A stretch of 64,000 nucleotides of DNA from Oscillospiraceae bacterium (GCA_910575815.1 CAJTFN010000006.1:186001-250000), one strand, 5' to 3'. Counted from the first letter of the stretch, positions 52,144 through 61,198 are shown. The notes: a model not told the origin generated them from the sequence alone. Program-made: numbers and translations.

Positions 52144-52169
52144 AAACTATGTGGTAACCACGCAGTCAA
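52139..52169 (-). promoter_or_regulatory. MerR-type promoter of the acylase-MATE operon
   Basis: Minus strand: -35 TTGACT (52164-52169), 19-nt spacer, -10 TATGAT (52139-52144). The spacer contains the palindrome GTGGTAACCAC (52151-52161). A 19-bp spacer with a central dyad is the hallmark of MerR-activated promoters. Confidence 0.85.
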
Positions 52170-52200
52170 GGGGAAATTTTTAAATTGGGGGAAATGATTT

Positions 52201-53034
52201 ATGGAGCGCAACCCGAACTGGCTCACCTCCGGCCGTTTCGCCGCCCTGTGCGGCACCACCAAGGAGACCCTGCGGCACTACAAGGATCTGAATCTTCTGG
52301 TACCGGCCCACCAAGGGGAAAACGGATACTTCTATTACGATCTGGAACAGTTCTATGATTTCTACGCCGTCTCCATCTTCCGCCAAACGGGGACGCCGCT
52401 GGAAAAAATACGTCTCTGCCTCCAAGGACAGGACGCCGCCGGGACGCTGGACCTGCTCCAGGCCCAGCGTCAAAAGCTGGAACAGGAGCGGCTGAAACTG
52501 GAGGAGATGGATTTCACGCTGTCCGGAATGATTCACAATCTGCGCCTGGGCGTGTTGCCGGACATGCTCCCCAAAACAGCCTGGTTCAAGGAAGAACACC
52601 TGCTGGCCCTTCCGGCGGAGGCTTTGGAACGGGAACTGGACGCCTCCGCCGGAGAAGACGCGCTGCTCATCGCCATACTGGAACAGTGCGGAAAAATCTG
52701 TCAGCATTACGGCCTGCAAACAGACTATCAATTGGGGGCGATTCACCGGCCGGGAACCCGGGCGGACCTGGCGACGATCACCCATCTCTATACCCGCATA
52801 AGAGAATGGGCGGATTTCCCCTACTATCAGGAGAAACCCGCCGGGAATTACCTATATCTCTGCTGCCGGGGCCGCTGGGATATCTCCGAGGGCTATGCCG
52901 CGTTGTGGGCGCATATCAGGGAGCACGGTCTGCCTGTGACGGGAAATTTTTATGCCTGCGATCTGGCGGGATTTATCCTAAACGGCGTGGAAAAAAACGC
53001 GGCCTCTATGATTTCCGTTCGGCTGGAGGATTAG
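52201..53034 (+). CDS. MerR-family transcriptional regulator
   Basis: A 277-residue regulator: winged helix with LTSGRFAALCGTTKETLRHYKDLNLLVPAHQGENGYFYY, then a coiled-coil dimerisation helix (about 80-115, QRQKLEQERLKLEEM) and a C-terminal effector domain of about 150 residues like the GyrI/BmrR multidrug-binding fold. The ligand pocket suggests an amphipathic molecule. Divergent from the acylase-MATE operon and next to its 19-bp-spacer promoter, it is the expected activator. Ends at the terminator 53068-53104. Confidence 0.92.
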   Translation: MERNPNWLTSGRFAALCGTTKETLRHYKDLNLLVPAHQGENGYFYYDLEQFYDFYAVSIFRQTGTPLEKIRLCLQGQDAAGTLDLLQAQRQKLEQERLKLEEMDFTLSGMIHNLRLGVLPDMLPKTAWFKEEHLLALPAEALERELDASAGEDALLIAILEQCGKICQHYGLQTDYQLGAIHRPGTRADLATITHLYTRIREWADFPYYQEKPAGNYLYLCCRGRWDISEGYAALWAHIREHGLPVTGNFYACDLAGFILNGVEKNAASMISVRLED

Positions 53035-53067
53035 GCCTTATGGAAATCACAGCGCCATATCATGCAC

Positions 53068-53104
53068 AAAAGCTCCGGAAATTTCAAAAATTTCCGGAGC
53101 TTTT
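53068..53104. terminator. bidirectional terminator
   Basis: A 15-nt arm AAAAGCTCCGGAAAT (53068-53082) pairs with ATTTCCGGAGCTTTT (53090-53104). It serves the MerR gene and the convergent epimerase gene. Confidence 0.93.
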
Positions 53105-53173
53105 CCACTCGGTTTCCAATATTCCAAAGGCCTTTAAAACTCCAAACATGTCCCGCCGGGGTCCAAGCCTGCC

Positions 53174-54073
53174 TCAGGCTTCCCGCCCCAACAGGGTGCG
53201 TAAGAACCGGCCGCCGGTTCGGGCGTCCTCCACCAGCTTCTCCAAGTCCGCTCCGCGGCTCAAATCTCTCCAGGTCTTTGTCCGGATGGCGTTATGGGCG
53301 CTGGTCAGCACAAAGGGCTCCATGACAACGGCCCCGCCGTAGGCCACGGAGCGCAGCGCCCTTGCCAGCATCTCCCAGTCGATCTGGGTCGGGCCCACGC
53401 CGGGAAGCCGCCGGTTGGACTCGCCGATGTGAATGTGTCCCAGGCGCTCCGCCGTCCCCGCGTAGGCCAGGGCCGCAAACATGTTGTCCTCTTCAATATT
53501 CATATGATAGGTGTCCAGATGGACCTTTGCCCGGGGGCTGCCGGTGTCCTCCGCAAAGGCCACCGCCTCCCGGGCGGTGTTGAAGAGGAACTGCTCATAG
53601 CGGTTGCAGACCTCGAAGCAATAGTCAATCCCCAGCTCCTCCGCAACGGGCAAAATCTCCCCCAAGCTCTCCAGACTGAGGGAGCGGGAACGGGAACGCT
53701 CCTTCAGGAAATTCTCCTGGGGAACCCGCAGCCAGGCGGAGTAATTCACCCCGGACCAAACCTTTAAGTCCAGCAACGGCATCCGCCGCAGCACCTGGAT
53801 GCAGTACCGGACGCCCTCCCGGCGCACGGCGGGATCGTCGGAGGAGATGTCGTTGGAGGCGTCCAAACCGCCGTTCAGCGTCATAGACACGCCGTAATCC
53901 CTAGCTTGCCGGAGCAGGCGGCCGCACTCCGCCTCCGTCAGCCGCAGCAGCCAGGCGGGGTTTAGCTCCATGACGTCCAGCTCCGCCTGATGGGTCAGCT
54001 CCAACATTCGGAAAATATCCTGCTCCTCGCCGGTCCCCCACCAATAGCCAATATGTAAGCCGATTTGATTCAT
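53174..54073 (-). CDS. sugar epimerase/isomerase, D-tagatose 3-epimerase family
   Basis: A 299-residue TIM-barrel enzyme of the xylose-isomerase-like superfamily. FEVCNRYE carries the first metal-binding Glu, HLDTYHMNIEE the Asp/His pair, HIHIGESNRRLPG the next His and VVMEPF the second Glu, the arrangement of D-psicose/D-tagatose 3-epimerases. It would interconvert ketoses at C3. It is the last gene of a seven-gene operon and starts 4 nt after the transketolase C-terminal subunit. Confidence 0.9.
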   Translation of the reverse strand: MNQIGLHIGYWWGTGEEQDIFRMLELTHQAELDVMELNPAWLLRLTEAECGRLLRQARDYGVSMTLNGGLDASNDISSDDPAVRREGVRYCIQVLRRMPLLDLKVWSGVNYSAWLRVPQENFLKERSRSRSLSLESLGEILPVAEELGIDYCFEVCNRYEQFLFNTAREAVAFAEDTGSPRAKVHLDTYHMNIEEDNMFAALAYAGTAERLGHIHIGESNRRLPGVGPTQIDWEMLARALRSVAYGGAVVMEPFVLTSAHNAIRTKTWRDLSRGADLEKLVEDARTGGRFLRTLLGREA

Positions 54074-54077
54074 ATCC

Positions 54078-55043
54078 TCAGCCCTTTCCGGAGAGGGTCT
54101 CCCGCACCGCGGCGGCAATATGCCGCCCGCTCAGCCCAAAGCGCTCCAGCAGCCCCTCCAGGGGCCCCACCTCGCCGAAGCGGTCCCGCACACCCACGTT
54201 TCGGTATGCCACACCAAGGCCGCTTTCCGCCAGGACCTCGGACACCGCGGAGTGCAGCCCGCCAATGGTAAAGTGATTCTCCACCGTTACCACAGCTCCC
54301 GTCTCCCGGGCGCAGCGAACCACCAGCTCCCGGTCCAGGGGCTTGACGCTGAAGCAGTCCGCCACTCGCACCTGAATCCCCTCCGCCGCCAGCTCCTCCG
54401 CGGCAGCCAGAGACTGTTCCACCATCACCGCGCCGCAGGTGAAAATCACCGCGTCATCGCCCTGCCGGAGAATCTCGCCCTTTCCAACCTCGAACTCCGA
54501 GCCCGGCGCGTATACCTGATTGCAGGCCTTGCGATACATACGGATGTAAAAGAGGCCCGGGGTTTCGGCGGCTGTCCGAACCGCCCAGGCCATCTGGGTA
54601 TGGTCGCAGGGCTCCAGAATGGTGATGCCAGGGATGGGCCGCAGCAGGGCAATGTCCTCCATGGCCTGATGGGTTCCGCCGTTCATGGTTCCCGTCACGC
54701 CGGGATCGGAGCCGCAGATTTTCACATTCGCCCCGGCGTAGGCACAGGAGATGTAAATCTGGTCGCAGGGTCTCCGGGTGGCGAAGGGCCCGAAGGTATG
54801 CAGGAAGGGGATGAATCCGGTAAAGGACAATCCCGCCGCCATGGCCACCATAGATTGCTCCGCAATGCCCACATCGATCAGCCGCTCCGGGAAACTCTTT
54901 TGAAATATTCCCATGCCCCCGGCGCCCATCAGATCCGCCTCCAGGTCTACAATACGGGGGTCCTTTCCCGCCAGCTCCACCAGGGTCCGGGCGTAGGTTT
55001 CCCGCAGTTCTCTGGTATCCGCTTTCCGCTCTACCGTTGCCAT
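54078..55043 (-). CDS. transketolase, C-terminal subunit
   Basis: A 321-residue protein holding the pyrimidine-binding and C-terminal domains of transketolase: FIDVGIAEQSM-like RLIDVGIAEQSMVAMAAGLS, SDPGVTGTMNGGTHQAMEDIAL and the C-terminal VVTVENHFTIGGLHSAV. It pairs with the N-terminal subunit encoded just upstream; the two-gene (split) form is common in Firmicutes catabolic loci. ATG 55043 was chosen over TTG 55061 because AAGGAGG lies before it. It moves two-carbon ketol units between sugar phosphates. Confidence 0.94.
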   Translation of the reverse strand: MATVERKADTRELRETYARTLVELAGKDPRIVDLEADLMGAGGMGIFQKSFPERLIDVGIAEQSMVAMAAGLSFTGFIPFLHTFGPFATRRPCDQIYISCAYAGANVKICGSDPGVTGTMNGGTHQAMEDIALLRPIPGITILEPCDHTQMAWAVRTAAETPGLFYIRMYRKACNQVYAPGSEFEVGKGEILRQGDDAVIFTCGAVMVEQSLAAAEELAAEGIQVRVADCFSVKPLDRELVVRCARETGAVVTVENHFTIGGLHSAVSEVLAESGLGVAYRNVGVRDRFGEVGPLEGLLERFGLSGRHIAAAVRETLSGKG

Positions 55044-55057
55044 TTCCGTTCCCTCCT

Positions 55058-55918
55058 TCAAACCGCGGCCCGCAGCCGCCGCATCTCTTCCTCCAGATAG
55101 GCCACCGTCTCCGCTATATCCTCTTCCGTTATGGAGCCCACCCAGTGGGAACCCACCTGGCCCTCGTATTTCGCCCAGCCCTTGGCCTTCACCGTGTGGA
55201 GGTTCAAAAAGGCCGGCCGCTGTTTCTCACGGCAAACGGCCTGGGCCCGCAGGATCGCCTCATCGATGGCGGCGGGATCGTGACCGTCCACGTCCACGGC
55301 ATACCAGCCAAACGCCTCGGCCTTGGCGGTCAGGTCTCCCAGGTCCACAATCTCCCGGGTGGTCCCGTCGATCTGCATGCCGTTGTTGTCCACGATCACC
55401 ATATAGTGGTCCAGCTTTCGTTGGGGCGCCAGCAGCATGGTCTCCCAGACGGAGCCCTCATCCATCTCGCCGTCTCCCACGACGCAGTAGGTATAGTTGT
55501 CCCGGCCCGCCAGGCGGTTGCCCAACGCGATGCCGGTGGCGGCGCTGATCCCCTGTCCCAGGGAGCCGGCCGTCATGTCCACACCCCGGGTCTTCCGCCG
55601 GTCACAGTGGCTGGGCAGACGGGTGCCCAGCTGGTTCAGCGTCGCCAGCTCCTCCAAGGGAAAGAAGCCCTTCAGCGCCAGAGAGGCGTACAGCACCGGC
55701 CCGGCGTGGCCCTTGGAGAGCACCAGGAAATCCCGTTCCGGCCAATCCGGCCGGGCCGGGTCCACCCGCAGCCGCCCGCCATAGAAAACCGCCATCAGCT
55801 CCGCCAAATCCAGGCTTCCGCCCACGTGGCCGCTGCCCGCCGCCGCCAGCATTTTCAACGTCTCTGCGCGAATCTGGCAGGCGAGGGCCTTTGTTTCGTT
55901 CAAGCGCTTCATATCCAT
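55058..55918 (-). CDS. transketolase, N-terminal (TPP-binding) subunit
   Basis: A 286-residue protein with the thiamine-diphosphate motif GDGEMDEGSVWETMLLA and VDNNGMQIDG; substrate contacts SGHVGGSLDLAELM, LSKGHA and GSLGQGIS are visible. It needs the C-terminal subunit for activity. ATG 55918 follows AAAGGAAG; 14 nt separate it from the next gene. In this operon it probably processes a keto-sugar phosphate imported by the adjacent TRAP transporter. Confidence 0.94.
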   Translation of the reverse strand: MDMKRLNETKALACQIRAETLKMLAAAGSGHVGGSLDLAELMAVFYGGRLRVDPARPDWPERDFLVLSKGHAGPVLYASLALKGFFPLEELATLNQLGTRLPSHCDRRKTRGVDMTAGSLGQGISAATGIALGNRLAGRDNYTYCVVGDGEMDEGSVWETMLLAPQRKLDHYMVIVDNNGMQIDGTTREIVDLGDLTAKAEAFGWYAVDVDGHDPAAIDEAILRAQAVCREKQRPAFLNLHTVKAKGWAKYEGQVGSHWVGSITEEDIAETVAYLEEEMRRLRAAV

Positions 55919-55950
55919 CGTTTCGCTTCCTTTCCAATTTCCGCAGAAGT

Positions 55951-57243
55951 TCATGCCAGCAGATTGGGCACCAACAGCACGATGCCAGGAATATAGGTCA
56001 ACAACAGCAGCACCGCCACCAGGACCGACACAAAGGGTATCGCCTGTTTGGCATATTTTTCAATAGAGCAGCCGGTGATGGCGCAGGTGGTGAACATCTG
56101 GCTGCCAAAGGGCGGCGTGAAGCCCGCAATGGTCAGATTGATGCACATCACGATGCCGAAGTGAATGAGGTCGATCCCCAGCACCTCCGCCACCGGCACC
56201 AGCAGCGGCGCCAGCAAAATCATGGCCGCGCCGCCGTCAAAGAAGCAGCCAATGGCCAGCAGCATGACGTTCACCACCAGCAAAAACACGTACTTGGAGG
56301 AGATGCCGGCGGTGAGAGCCTGGGAGATCATGATGGGAATCCGTTCCCAGGTCAGGTAGCCATTCAGCACGTTGGCCCCCGCCAGAATGAACATGACCCC
56401 CGCCGTGGCGGTGACGGACTCTACCAGAATGTCCTTCAGCATGCTCAGCTTCAGCTCCCGGTACACAAAGGCTCCGATCACCACGGAATACAAAATGCAC
56501 ATCGCTCCCGCCTCCGTAGGCGTGCAGATGCCAAGGCGCAGGGCCATGACGATGCCAAAGGGCACAAAGAGGGCCCAGATGGCCTCCCGGAGGGCCTTTC
56601 CAAATTCCCGGGGGGTGGCCATCTTCTCCCGGGAGGGCTTATAGCCCCGCTTTTTGGAGATGCGCCAGTTCAGAATCATCAGCCCCGCCATAATGCACAG
56701 GCCCGGGATATAGCCCGCGTAGAACATCTTCGCCACGGAGACGTTGGCCGCCGTGGAGTACAGAATCAGGCAGATGCCCGGGGGAATGATGGGGGTGATG
56801 CAGGAGGAGGACGCCGTCACCACACAGGAATAGTCCTTGTCGTAGCCCAGGCGCTCCATCTCGGGCACCAGCATCTTGGACTGCATGGCCGTGTCGGCGA
56901 TGGCAGAGCCGGAGAGGCCTCCCATCATGGCGGAGAGCACAATGTTCACATGGCCCAGACCGCCCCGCAGATGGCCCACCAGCATTTCCGCCAGATTCAT
57001 CAGCCGCCGGGTGATGCCGGAATAGTTGAACACCACCCCCGCGCAGGTGAAAAAGGGAATCGCCAGATAGACGAAGGAGGAGTTGGACGCCACCAGCTTC
57101 TGGCACATCAGCACGATATCCATGGAGTTGGGGCTGAACAGGTAGTAAACCGCGCCGGTGATCAGCATGGAGTAGGCCACCGGAATCTTGAGGAAAAACA
57201 GAAGAAACAGGAGAATCAGAGGAAATACGGTCCAGAATTCCAT
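55951..57243 (-). CDS. dctM: TRAP transporter large permease DctM (operon 2)
   Basis: A 430-residue membrane subunit, paralogous to the one at 33973. SSFVYLAIPFFTCAGVVFNYS, LSAMMGGLSGSAIADTAMQS, ASSSCITPIIPPGICLIL and AGFTPPFGSQMF are the same landmarks. It forms the channel with the small permease that precedes it in the operon. Cargo differs from operon 1 by context: here the neighbours are an aldolase, a split transketolase, an epimerase and a kinase. Confidence 0.94.
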   Translation of the reverse strand: MEFWTVFPLILLFLLFFLKIPVAYSMLITGAVYYLFSPNSMDIVLMCQKLVASNSSFVYLAIPFFTCAGVVFNYSGITRRLMNLAEMLVGHLRGGLGHVNIVLSAMMGGLSGSAIADTAMQSKMLVPEMERLGYDKDYSCVVTASSSCITPIIPPGICLILYSTAANVSVAKMFYAGYIPGLCIMAGLMILNWRISKKRGYKPSREKMATPREFGKALREAIWALFVPFGIVMALRLGICTPTEAGAMCILYSVVIGAFVYRELKLSMLKDILVESVTATAGVMFILAGANVLNGYLTWERIPIMISQALTAGISSKYVFLLVVNVMLLAIGCFFDGGAAMILLAPLLVPVAEVLGIDLIHFGIVMCINLTIAGFTPPFGSQMFTTCAITGCSIEKYAKQAIPFVSVLVAVLLLLTYIPGIVLLVPNLLA

Positions 57244-57261
57244 AGCGCGCCTCCTTCCAAC

Positions 57262-57771
57262 CTAAACGCGGTCCTCCAGGGCGGCGCTTTTCAGCTCCTC
57301 GCCCCGGAACGCCCGGATCAAAAACTTTGTGGAGTACACCAGCAGCAGCACCGCCGCCAGAGGGATGGAGAGATCGTAAAACGTGTAGGGAATGTGCAGG
57401 GACGGGCTCTTCCGGTCCCAGGCGACGATGGAGAACTGAATCCCCCACACGATCAGCCCCAAATTCGTCAAAGTCACCAGTAGATAGCCCAGAACCAGCA
57501 CTATGTGGCGAACCCGGCCCTTGAGCTTGTCCACCACCAAGTCGATAGCGGTCAGTCCCTGATAGCGGTACACCTCCGCCACGCCGAAAAACACGGACCA
57601 GTTGAAGCAGAGATAGGCAATCTCCTCCGCCCAGTTAAAGGACTTTCTGAATAAATAGCGCGAGAGAACGTTCAGTGTGATCACGGCAATCATGATGATA
57701 AAGGCGCCGGAGGCGATCCCGGCCGCGCCCCTGTCCAAGGCCTCCTCAATCTTGTCCCATTTTTTCGTCAT
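57262..57771 (-). CDS. dctQ: TRAP transporter small permease DctQ (operon 2)
   Basis: A 169-residue four-helix membrane protein. RYLFRKSFNWAEEIAYLCFNWSVFFG and YRYQGLTAIDLVVDKLKG match DctQ. ATG 57771 follows AAAAGGAA; the frame is open upstream but without family resemblance. It sits 18 nt before dctM. A hairpin (57883-57919) separates it from the dctP gene. Confidence 0.9.
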   Translation of the reverse strand: MTKKWDKIEEALDRGAAGIASGAFIIMIAVITLNVLSRYLFRKSFNWAEEIAYLCFNWSVFFGVAEVYRYQGLTAIDLVVDKLKGRVRHIVLVLGYLLVTLTNLGLIVWGIQFSIVAWDRKSPSLHIPYTFYDLSIPLAAVLLLVYSTKFLIRAFRGEELKSAALEDRV

Positions 57772-57882
57772 ATCGTATTCCTTTTCCCTTAAATTTTGGA
57801 CGTACAAATTCTCTCCGGAGGGTCCCCCTCTTCGGAAAAAGGGTTTCTCCCCTCTCTGGAGGGCGCTCCAGGCCAAACGCGG

Positions 57883-57919
57883 AACGGCAGCGCTCCGCAA
57901 CTGCAAGAGCACTGCCGTT
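57883..57919 (-). other. hairpin between dctP and dctQ of operon 2
   Basis: AACGGCAG (57883-57890) pairs with CTGCCGTT (57912-57919), and a second stem CTGGAG-GGCG-CTCCAG follows near 57860. These could attenuate or stabilise the mRNA. There is no clear T-run. Confidence 0.5.
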
Positions 57920-57952
57920 TGCCCGCCTCACGGAAGAATCTTCCCTCTTCTG

Positions 57953-59008
57953 TCAGTTGTAAAGAACCCCTTGCAGTTTTTCCAGAATACCATCGCTCCA
58001 ATCGGGGAACTTCTCCGGCACCCGGTTGGCGGCCTCCACAAACTCGGCCTTGTCAATCTCCGTGATCACAACGCCCTCGGCCTCCAGCTTGGCCTTGAAG
58101 TCCGCCTGCACGCCGTCGGAGAGCTCCAGGAACTCGCCCATATACTCCATCGCCGTGGCGTCCAGGGCCTCCCGGGCCCCGTCGGACAGGGAATTGTACA
58201 CCTCGGAGGACATGGCGATGGCGGTGTAGCCCACCAGATGGCCGGTCAGGGTGATGTTCTTGCAAACCTCGTACCACTTATTGGAGTAGATGACGTTGTA
58301 CACGCCCTCGGCGCCGTCCACCACGCCCTGAGACAGTGCCTGGTACACCTCGGACATGGGGATATTGGTGGGATTGCCGCCCAGGGTTTCCACCACGGAG
58401 TTCCACATGGTGGTGGACGCGCAACGGATCTTCAGGGGGCCCACATCGGCCCGGGACGCCACGGGCTTCACCGTCACCAGATTCCGGGTGCCCTCATAAT
58501 TCAGGGCAATCAGATGAAGTCCCTTGGCCTCCAGCTGGCCGCACAGGTCCTGGAACACCTCCGAGTCCCACAGCTTCAAAATCTGATCCGGCTCCTGAAT
58601 CAGGTAAGGAGACATGACGGCAGCCATGTCCGGTACGTAGTTCGCCAGATAGGCCAGGTCGCAGTCCGCCACCACAGGTTCTCCCTGAGCGGCCTGCTCC
58701 AGCACGTCCGCAGTGACGCCCAGGCTCTCGCCGGTGAAAATCTCCCCCTCGATCTCTCCGCCGGAGGCCTCCTTCACGGCGTCCCAGAAGCGGCCATACC
58801 ACTCGTACTGGGGATCGCCGGTGCTCTTCACCAGGTTGAACCGCAGCTTGGTGACAGAAGCCGGAGCTTCGCTCTCCGAGCTCCCAGAATCGCCGGAGGT
58901 CCCGGTGGAACCGCTGGCGTCGCCGGAGCCGGTCTTATCGCCGGTTCCACCGCAGGCGGTCAACAGCAGCAGCGAGAGGGTCAGGATCAGCGCAAACAAT
59001 CTTTTCAT
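57953..59008 (-). CDS. dctP: TRAP transporter solute-binding lipoprotein DctP (operon 2)
   Basis: A 351-residue extracellular receptor with a lipobox at LLLTAC (Cys19) and a Gly/Ser/Thr linker. The strand GPLKIRCASTTMWNSVVETLG carries the conserved arginine of carboxylate-binding DctP proteins, then SQGVVDGAEG. The ligand is thus expected to have an acid group (sugar acid, keto acid or sulphonate), although neutral ligands are known in the family. ATG 59008 has GAGGAA upstream. It lies 59 nt after the aldolase gene. Confidence 0.92.
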   Translation of the reverse strand: MKRLFALILTLSLLLLTACGGTGDKTGSGDASGSTGTSGDSGSSESEAPASVTKLRFNLVKSTGDPQYEWYGRFWDAVKEASGGEIEGEIFTGESLGVTADVLEQAAQGEPVVADCDLAYLANYVPDMAAVMSPYLIQEPDQILKLWDSEVFQDLCGQLEAKGLHLIALNYEGTRNLVTVKPVASRADVGPLKIRCASTTMWNSVVETLGGNPTNIPMSEVYQALSQGVVDGAEGVYNVIYSNKWYEVCKNITLTGHLVGYTAIAMSSEVYNSLSDGAREALDATAMEYMGEFLELSDGVQADFKAKLEAEGVVITEIDKAEFVEAANRVPEKFPDWSDGILEKLQGVLYN

Positions 59009-59067
59009 CACTCGTTCCTCGTTTCTTCATTATTTATAATTACACAGTTTTTCCGCGTAATTATCCC

Positions 59068-60000
59068 TTAATAATGGCCCATGCTGTGCAGAATATTCTC
59101 CATCTTATAGACCACTCGTTCCCGCACCCGCTGCCGCCCAGCTCCGATGTACTCCCGGGTGTTAATGACTCCGGGCTCCTCGGCCAGCGTCTTGCGGATG
59201 GCGGCGGTCATGGCCAGCCGGAGATCCGTGTCCACGTTGACCTTGCACACCGCCATGGAGGCCGCCCGGCTGAGCATCTCCTCGGGAATACCCACGGCGG
59301 CCTGGATGCTGCCGCCGTATTGATTGATGGTGGCGATGTCCTCCTGGTTGACCGAAGAGGCCCCGTGGAGCACAATGGGCAGCCCCGGCAAGACCTCTTC
59401 AATCTGCCGGAGGATGTCAAAGCGTAGCATAGGCGTCTGTCCCGGGCTGAACTTGTAGGCCCCGTGGCTGGTGCCGATGGCCACGGCCAGGGAGTCCACG
59501 CCAGTCTGAGCGACGAAGTCCCGGGCCTGCCGGGGATCCGTGTACCGGCCGCAGCCGGCCTGGGCGCCGTCCTCAATGCCGGAAATCGTCCCCAGCTCTC
59601 CCTCCACCGTAACGCCATGATCGTGCGCGTACTCGCAGACCTCCCGGGTGACGGCCACATTCTCCGCGTAAGGGAGATGGGAGCCATCGATCATCACGGA
59701 GGTAAACCCCGCCTCCACAAACCGCTTCACCGTGGCAAAATCCTCACCGTGGTCCAGATGGAGGGCTACCGGAACCCCGGCCAAGGCCGCCGCCCGCTCC
59801 GCGATGTCCACAAAGTAACCCAGATCCGCGTACTTCGCCGTAAAGGAGGAGGCCTGCAGAATCACGGCGGAGCGGGTATGGGCCGCCGCATCCACCACCG
59901 CCTGAATCAGCTCCATATGGTTTATGTTGAACGCCCCCACTGCGTAGTGCTCCGCATAGGCCTTTTGCAGCATGTCTTTTGTTGTTGTCAGTGTTCTCAT
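59068..60000 (-). CDS. class II fructose/tagatose-bisphosphate aldolase family
   Basis: A 310-residue zinc-dependent aldolase. VGAFNINHMELIQAVVDAA, ALHLDHGEDF (zinc His and catalytic Asp), VEGELGTISGIED, AIGTSHGAYKF and LHGASSVNQED (zinc His and phosphate loop) match GatY/KbaY/FbaA relatives. It would split a ketose (bis)phosphate to a triose phosphate and an aldehyde. The start at 60000 has AGAGGA at proper distance. First gene of the operon aldolase-dctP-dctQ-dctM-tktN-tktC-epimerase. Confidence 0.93.
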   Translation of the reverse strand: MRTLTTTKDMLQKAYAEHYAVGAFNINHMELIQAVVDAAAHTRSAVILQASSFTAKYADLGYFVDIAERAAALAGVPVALHLDHGEDFATVKRFVEAGFTSVMIDGSHLPYAENVAVTREVCEYAHDHGVTVEGELGTISGIEDGAQAGCGRYTDPRQARDFVAQTGVDSLAVAIGTSHGAYKFSPGQTPMLRFDILRQIEEVLPGLPIVLHGASSVNQEDIATINQYGGSIQAAVGIPEEMLSRAASMAVCKVNVDTDLRLAMTAAIRKTLAEEPGVINTREYIGAGRQRVRERVVYKMENILHSMGHY

Positions 60001-60038
60001 GGTCATTCCTCTGCCGTCCATTCCTTATTGTTTTCTCA

Positions 60039-60067
60039 ATTCTACCATATATCTTTCATATTTTCAA
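60039..60067 (-). promoter_or_regulatory. promoter of the aldolase-TRAP-transketolase operon
   Basis: Minus strand: -35 TTGAAA (60062-60067), 17-nt spacer, -10 TAGAAT (60039-60044) preceded by TGG. On the plus strand, TTTCA-type motifs recur between 60053 and 60126, likely DeoR-family sites. Confidence 0.72.
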
Positions 60068-60140
60068 CATTTCATCACCGTATTTTTCAAATTTCGTCAA
60101 TATATAAAAAATAGTTTTCATATATTTTTGAATATAGCAC

Positions 60141-60176
60141 AAAAACTACCATTTTCTTTTGAAAATGGTAGTTTTT
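60141..60176 (-). terminator. terminator of the PfkB gene
   Basis: A perfect 16-bp stem (60141-60156 with 60161-60176), TTTT loop, A/T runs on both sides. It separates pfkB from the aldolase operon. Confidence 0.9.
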
Positions 60177-60202
60177 TGTGGTGCTTGCTTTTGTCTTCCC
60201 AC

Positions 60203-61141
60203 TCATCTTCCGTTCTGCCGGATAAACCGTTCCACCTCCGTCAAAGGGGGAACACCGCCCACGGCTCCCATGGTCTGTACAGTAAACGCCGCCACAGCCG
60301 TCGCAAACACCGCGCTGTCGTACAGGTCCATGTCCAGGGCCTGGGCTGTGAGAAAGCCTGCCACGTAGGAATCCCCGGCGCCCACGGTGTTTATGACCCG
60401 CTCCACAGGAAAGGGCTTGACAAAGTATTCCCTCTGGAAATCCGTCACATAGGAACCCTCTCCTCCCAGTTTCACCCCCAGCGCCCGCAGACCACAGCGC
60501 TCAAAAAAGCGCCGCATGGCCCGGACGTCCCGCTCCCCAGTGATCTGTACGGCCTCCTGATAACTGGGCAGGAACAAATCCGTATGAGAAAGCGCCGGGC
60601 GGATACGCTCCAGCCAGTCCCCCGTCCGGTTCCAGGTGGTATCCATGGCCGTCAGGCAACCCAATTCGTGGGCCAGTTCAAAGACAGGAACCACGCCGCC
60701 GTCGTCCAGCCGGGGAAGGCGGTAGCAGCTGTTCAGGCTCAAAACCCTGGCCCCGCTCAGAAGGTCACGGGTGACCTGATCCGGAGACAACTCCTGAAAA
60801 ATTCGTGTGTCCGGCAGGAAATGCCGCTCCCCGTCCGGCTCCACCAGGACAATACTGGTTCCGGTGACATGCCGGTCCGAGGTCCGGACGGCGGACAATT
60901 CCACCCCCTGCTCCGTCAGATACCGCGTCAAAAAAGCGCCGTTGGCGTCGTTCCCCAGTACGGTAACCAACCCGGTCCGCATCCCCAGCGCGGCGGCGTT
61001 CACCGCCACGTTCAGCGCGTCTCCCCCAGGGCTGTAAGCGATATCCACCGGCGTGGAGTCCCGTTGGAACAGCTCCGGCGTCACCGGTTTTACCATGGTG
61101 TCGCACACGGCCAGACCCATGGTGATGATATCCAAATTCAT
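60203..61141 (-). CDS. PfkB-family carbohydrate kinase
   Basis: A 312-residue ribokinase-fold sugar kinase. YSPGGDALNVAVNAAALGM is the N-terminal PfkB motif and INTVGAGDSYVAGFLTA the C-terminal one with the catalytic Asp. Substrate could be a ketose, a ketose 1-phosphate or 2-keto-3-deoxygluconate. In this setting it probably makes the phosphorylated substrate for the aldolase. ATG 61141 follows AGGGGGA. It is divergent from the DeoR gene and ends in its own terminator. Confidence 0.92.
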   Translation of the reverse strand: MNLDIITMGLAVCDTMVKPVTPELFQRDSTPVDIAYSPGGDALNVAVNAAALGMRTGLVTVLGNDANGAFLTRYLTEQGVELSAVRTSDRHVTGTSIVLVEPDGERHFLPDTRIFQELSPDQVTRDLLSGARVLSLNSCYRLPRLDDGGVVPVFELAHELGCLTAMDTTWNRTGDWLERIRPALSHTDLFLPSYQEAVQITGERDVRAMRRFFERCGLRALGVKLGGEGSYVTDFQREYFVKPFPVERVINTVGAGDSYVAGFLTAQALDMDLYDSAVFATAVAAFTVQTMGAVGGVPPLTEVERFIRQNGR

Positions 61142-61198
61142 GAGATCCCCCTTCTTACAATTGTCTGTAATTGGTTTTTTCAAAATCTTCCCACAATC

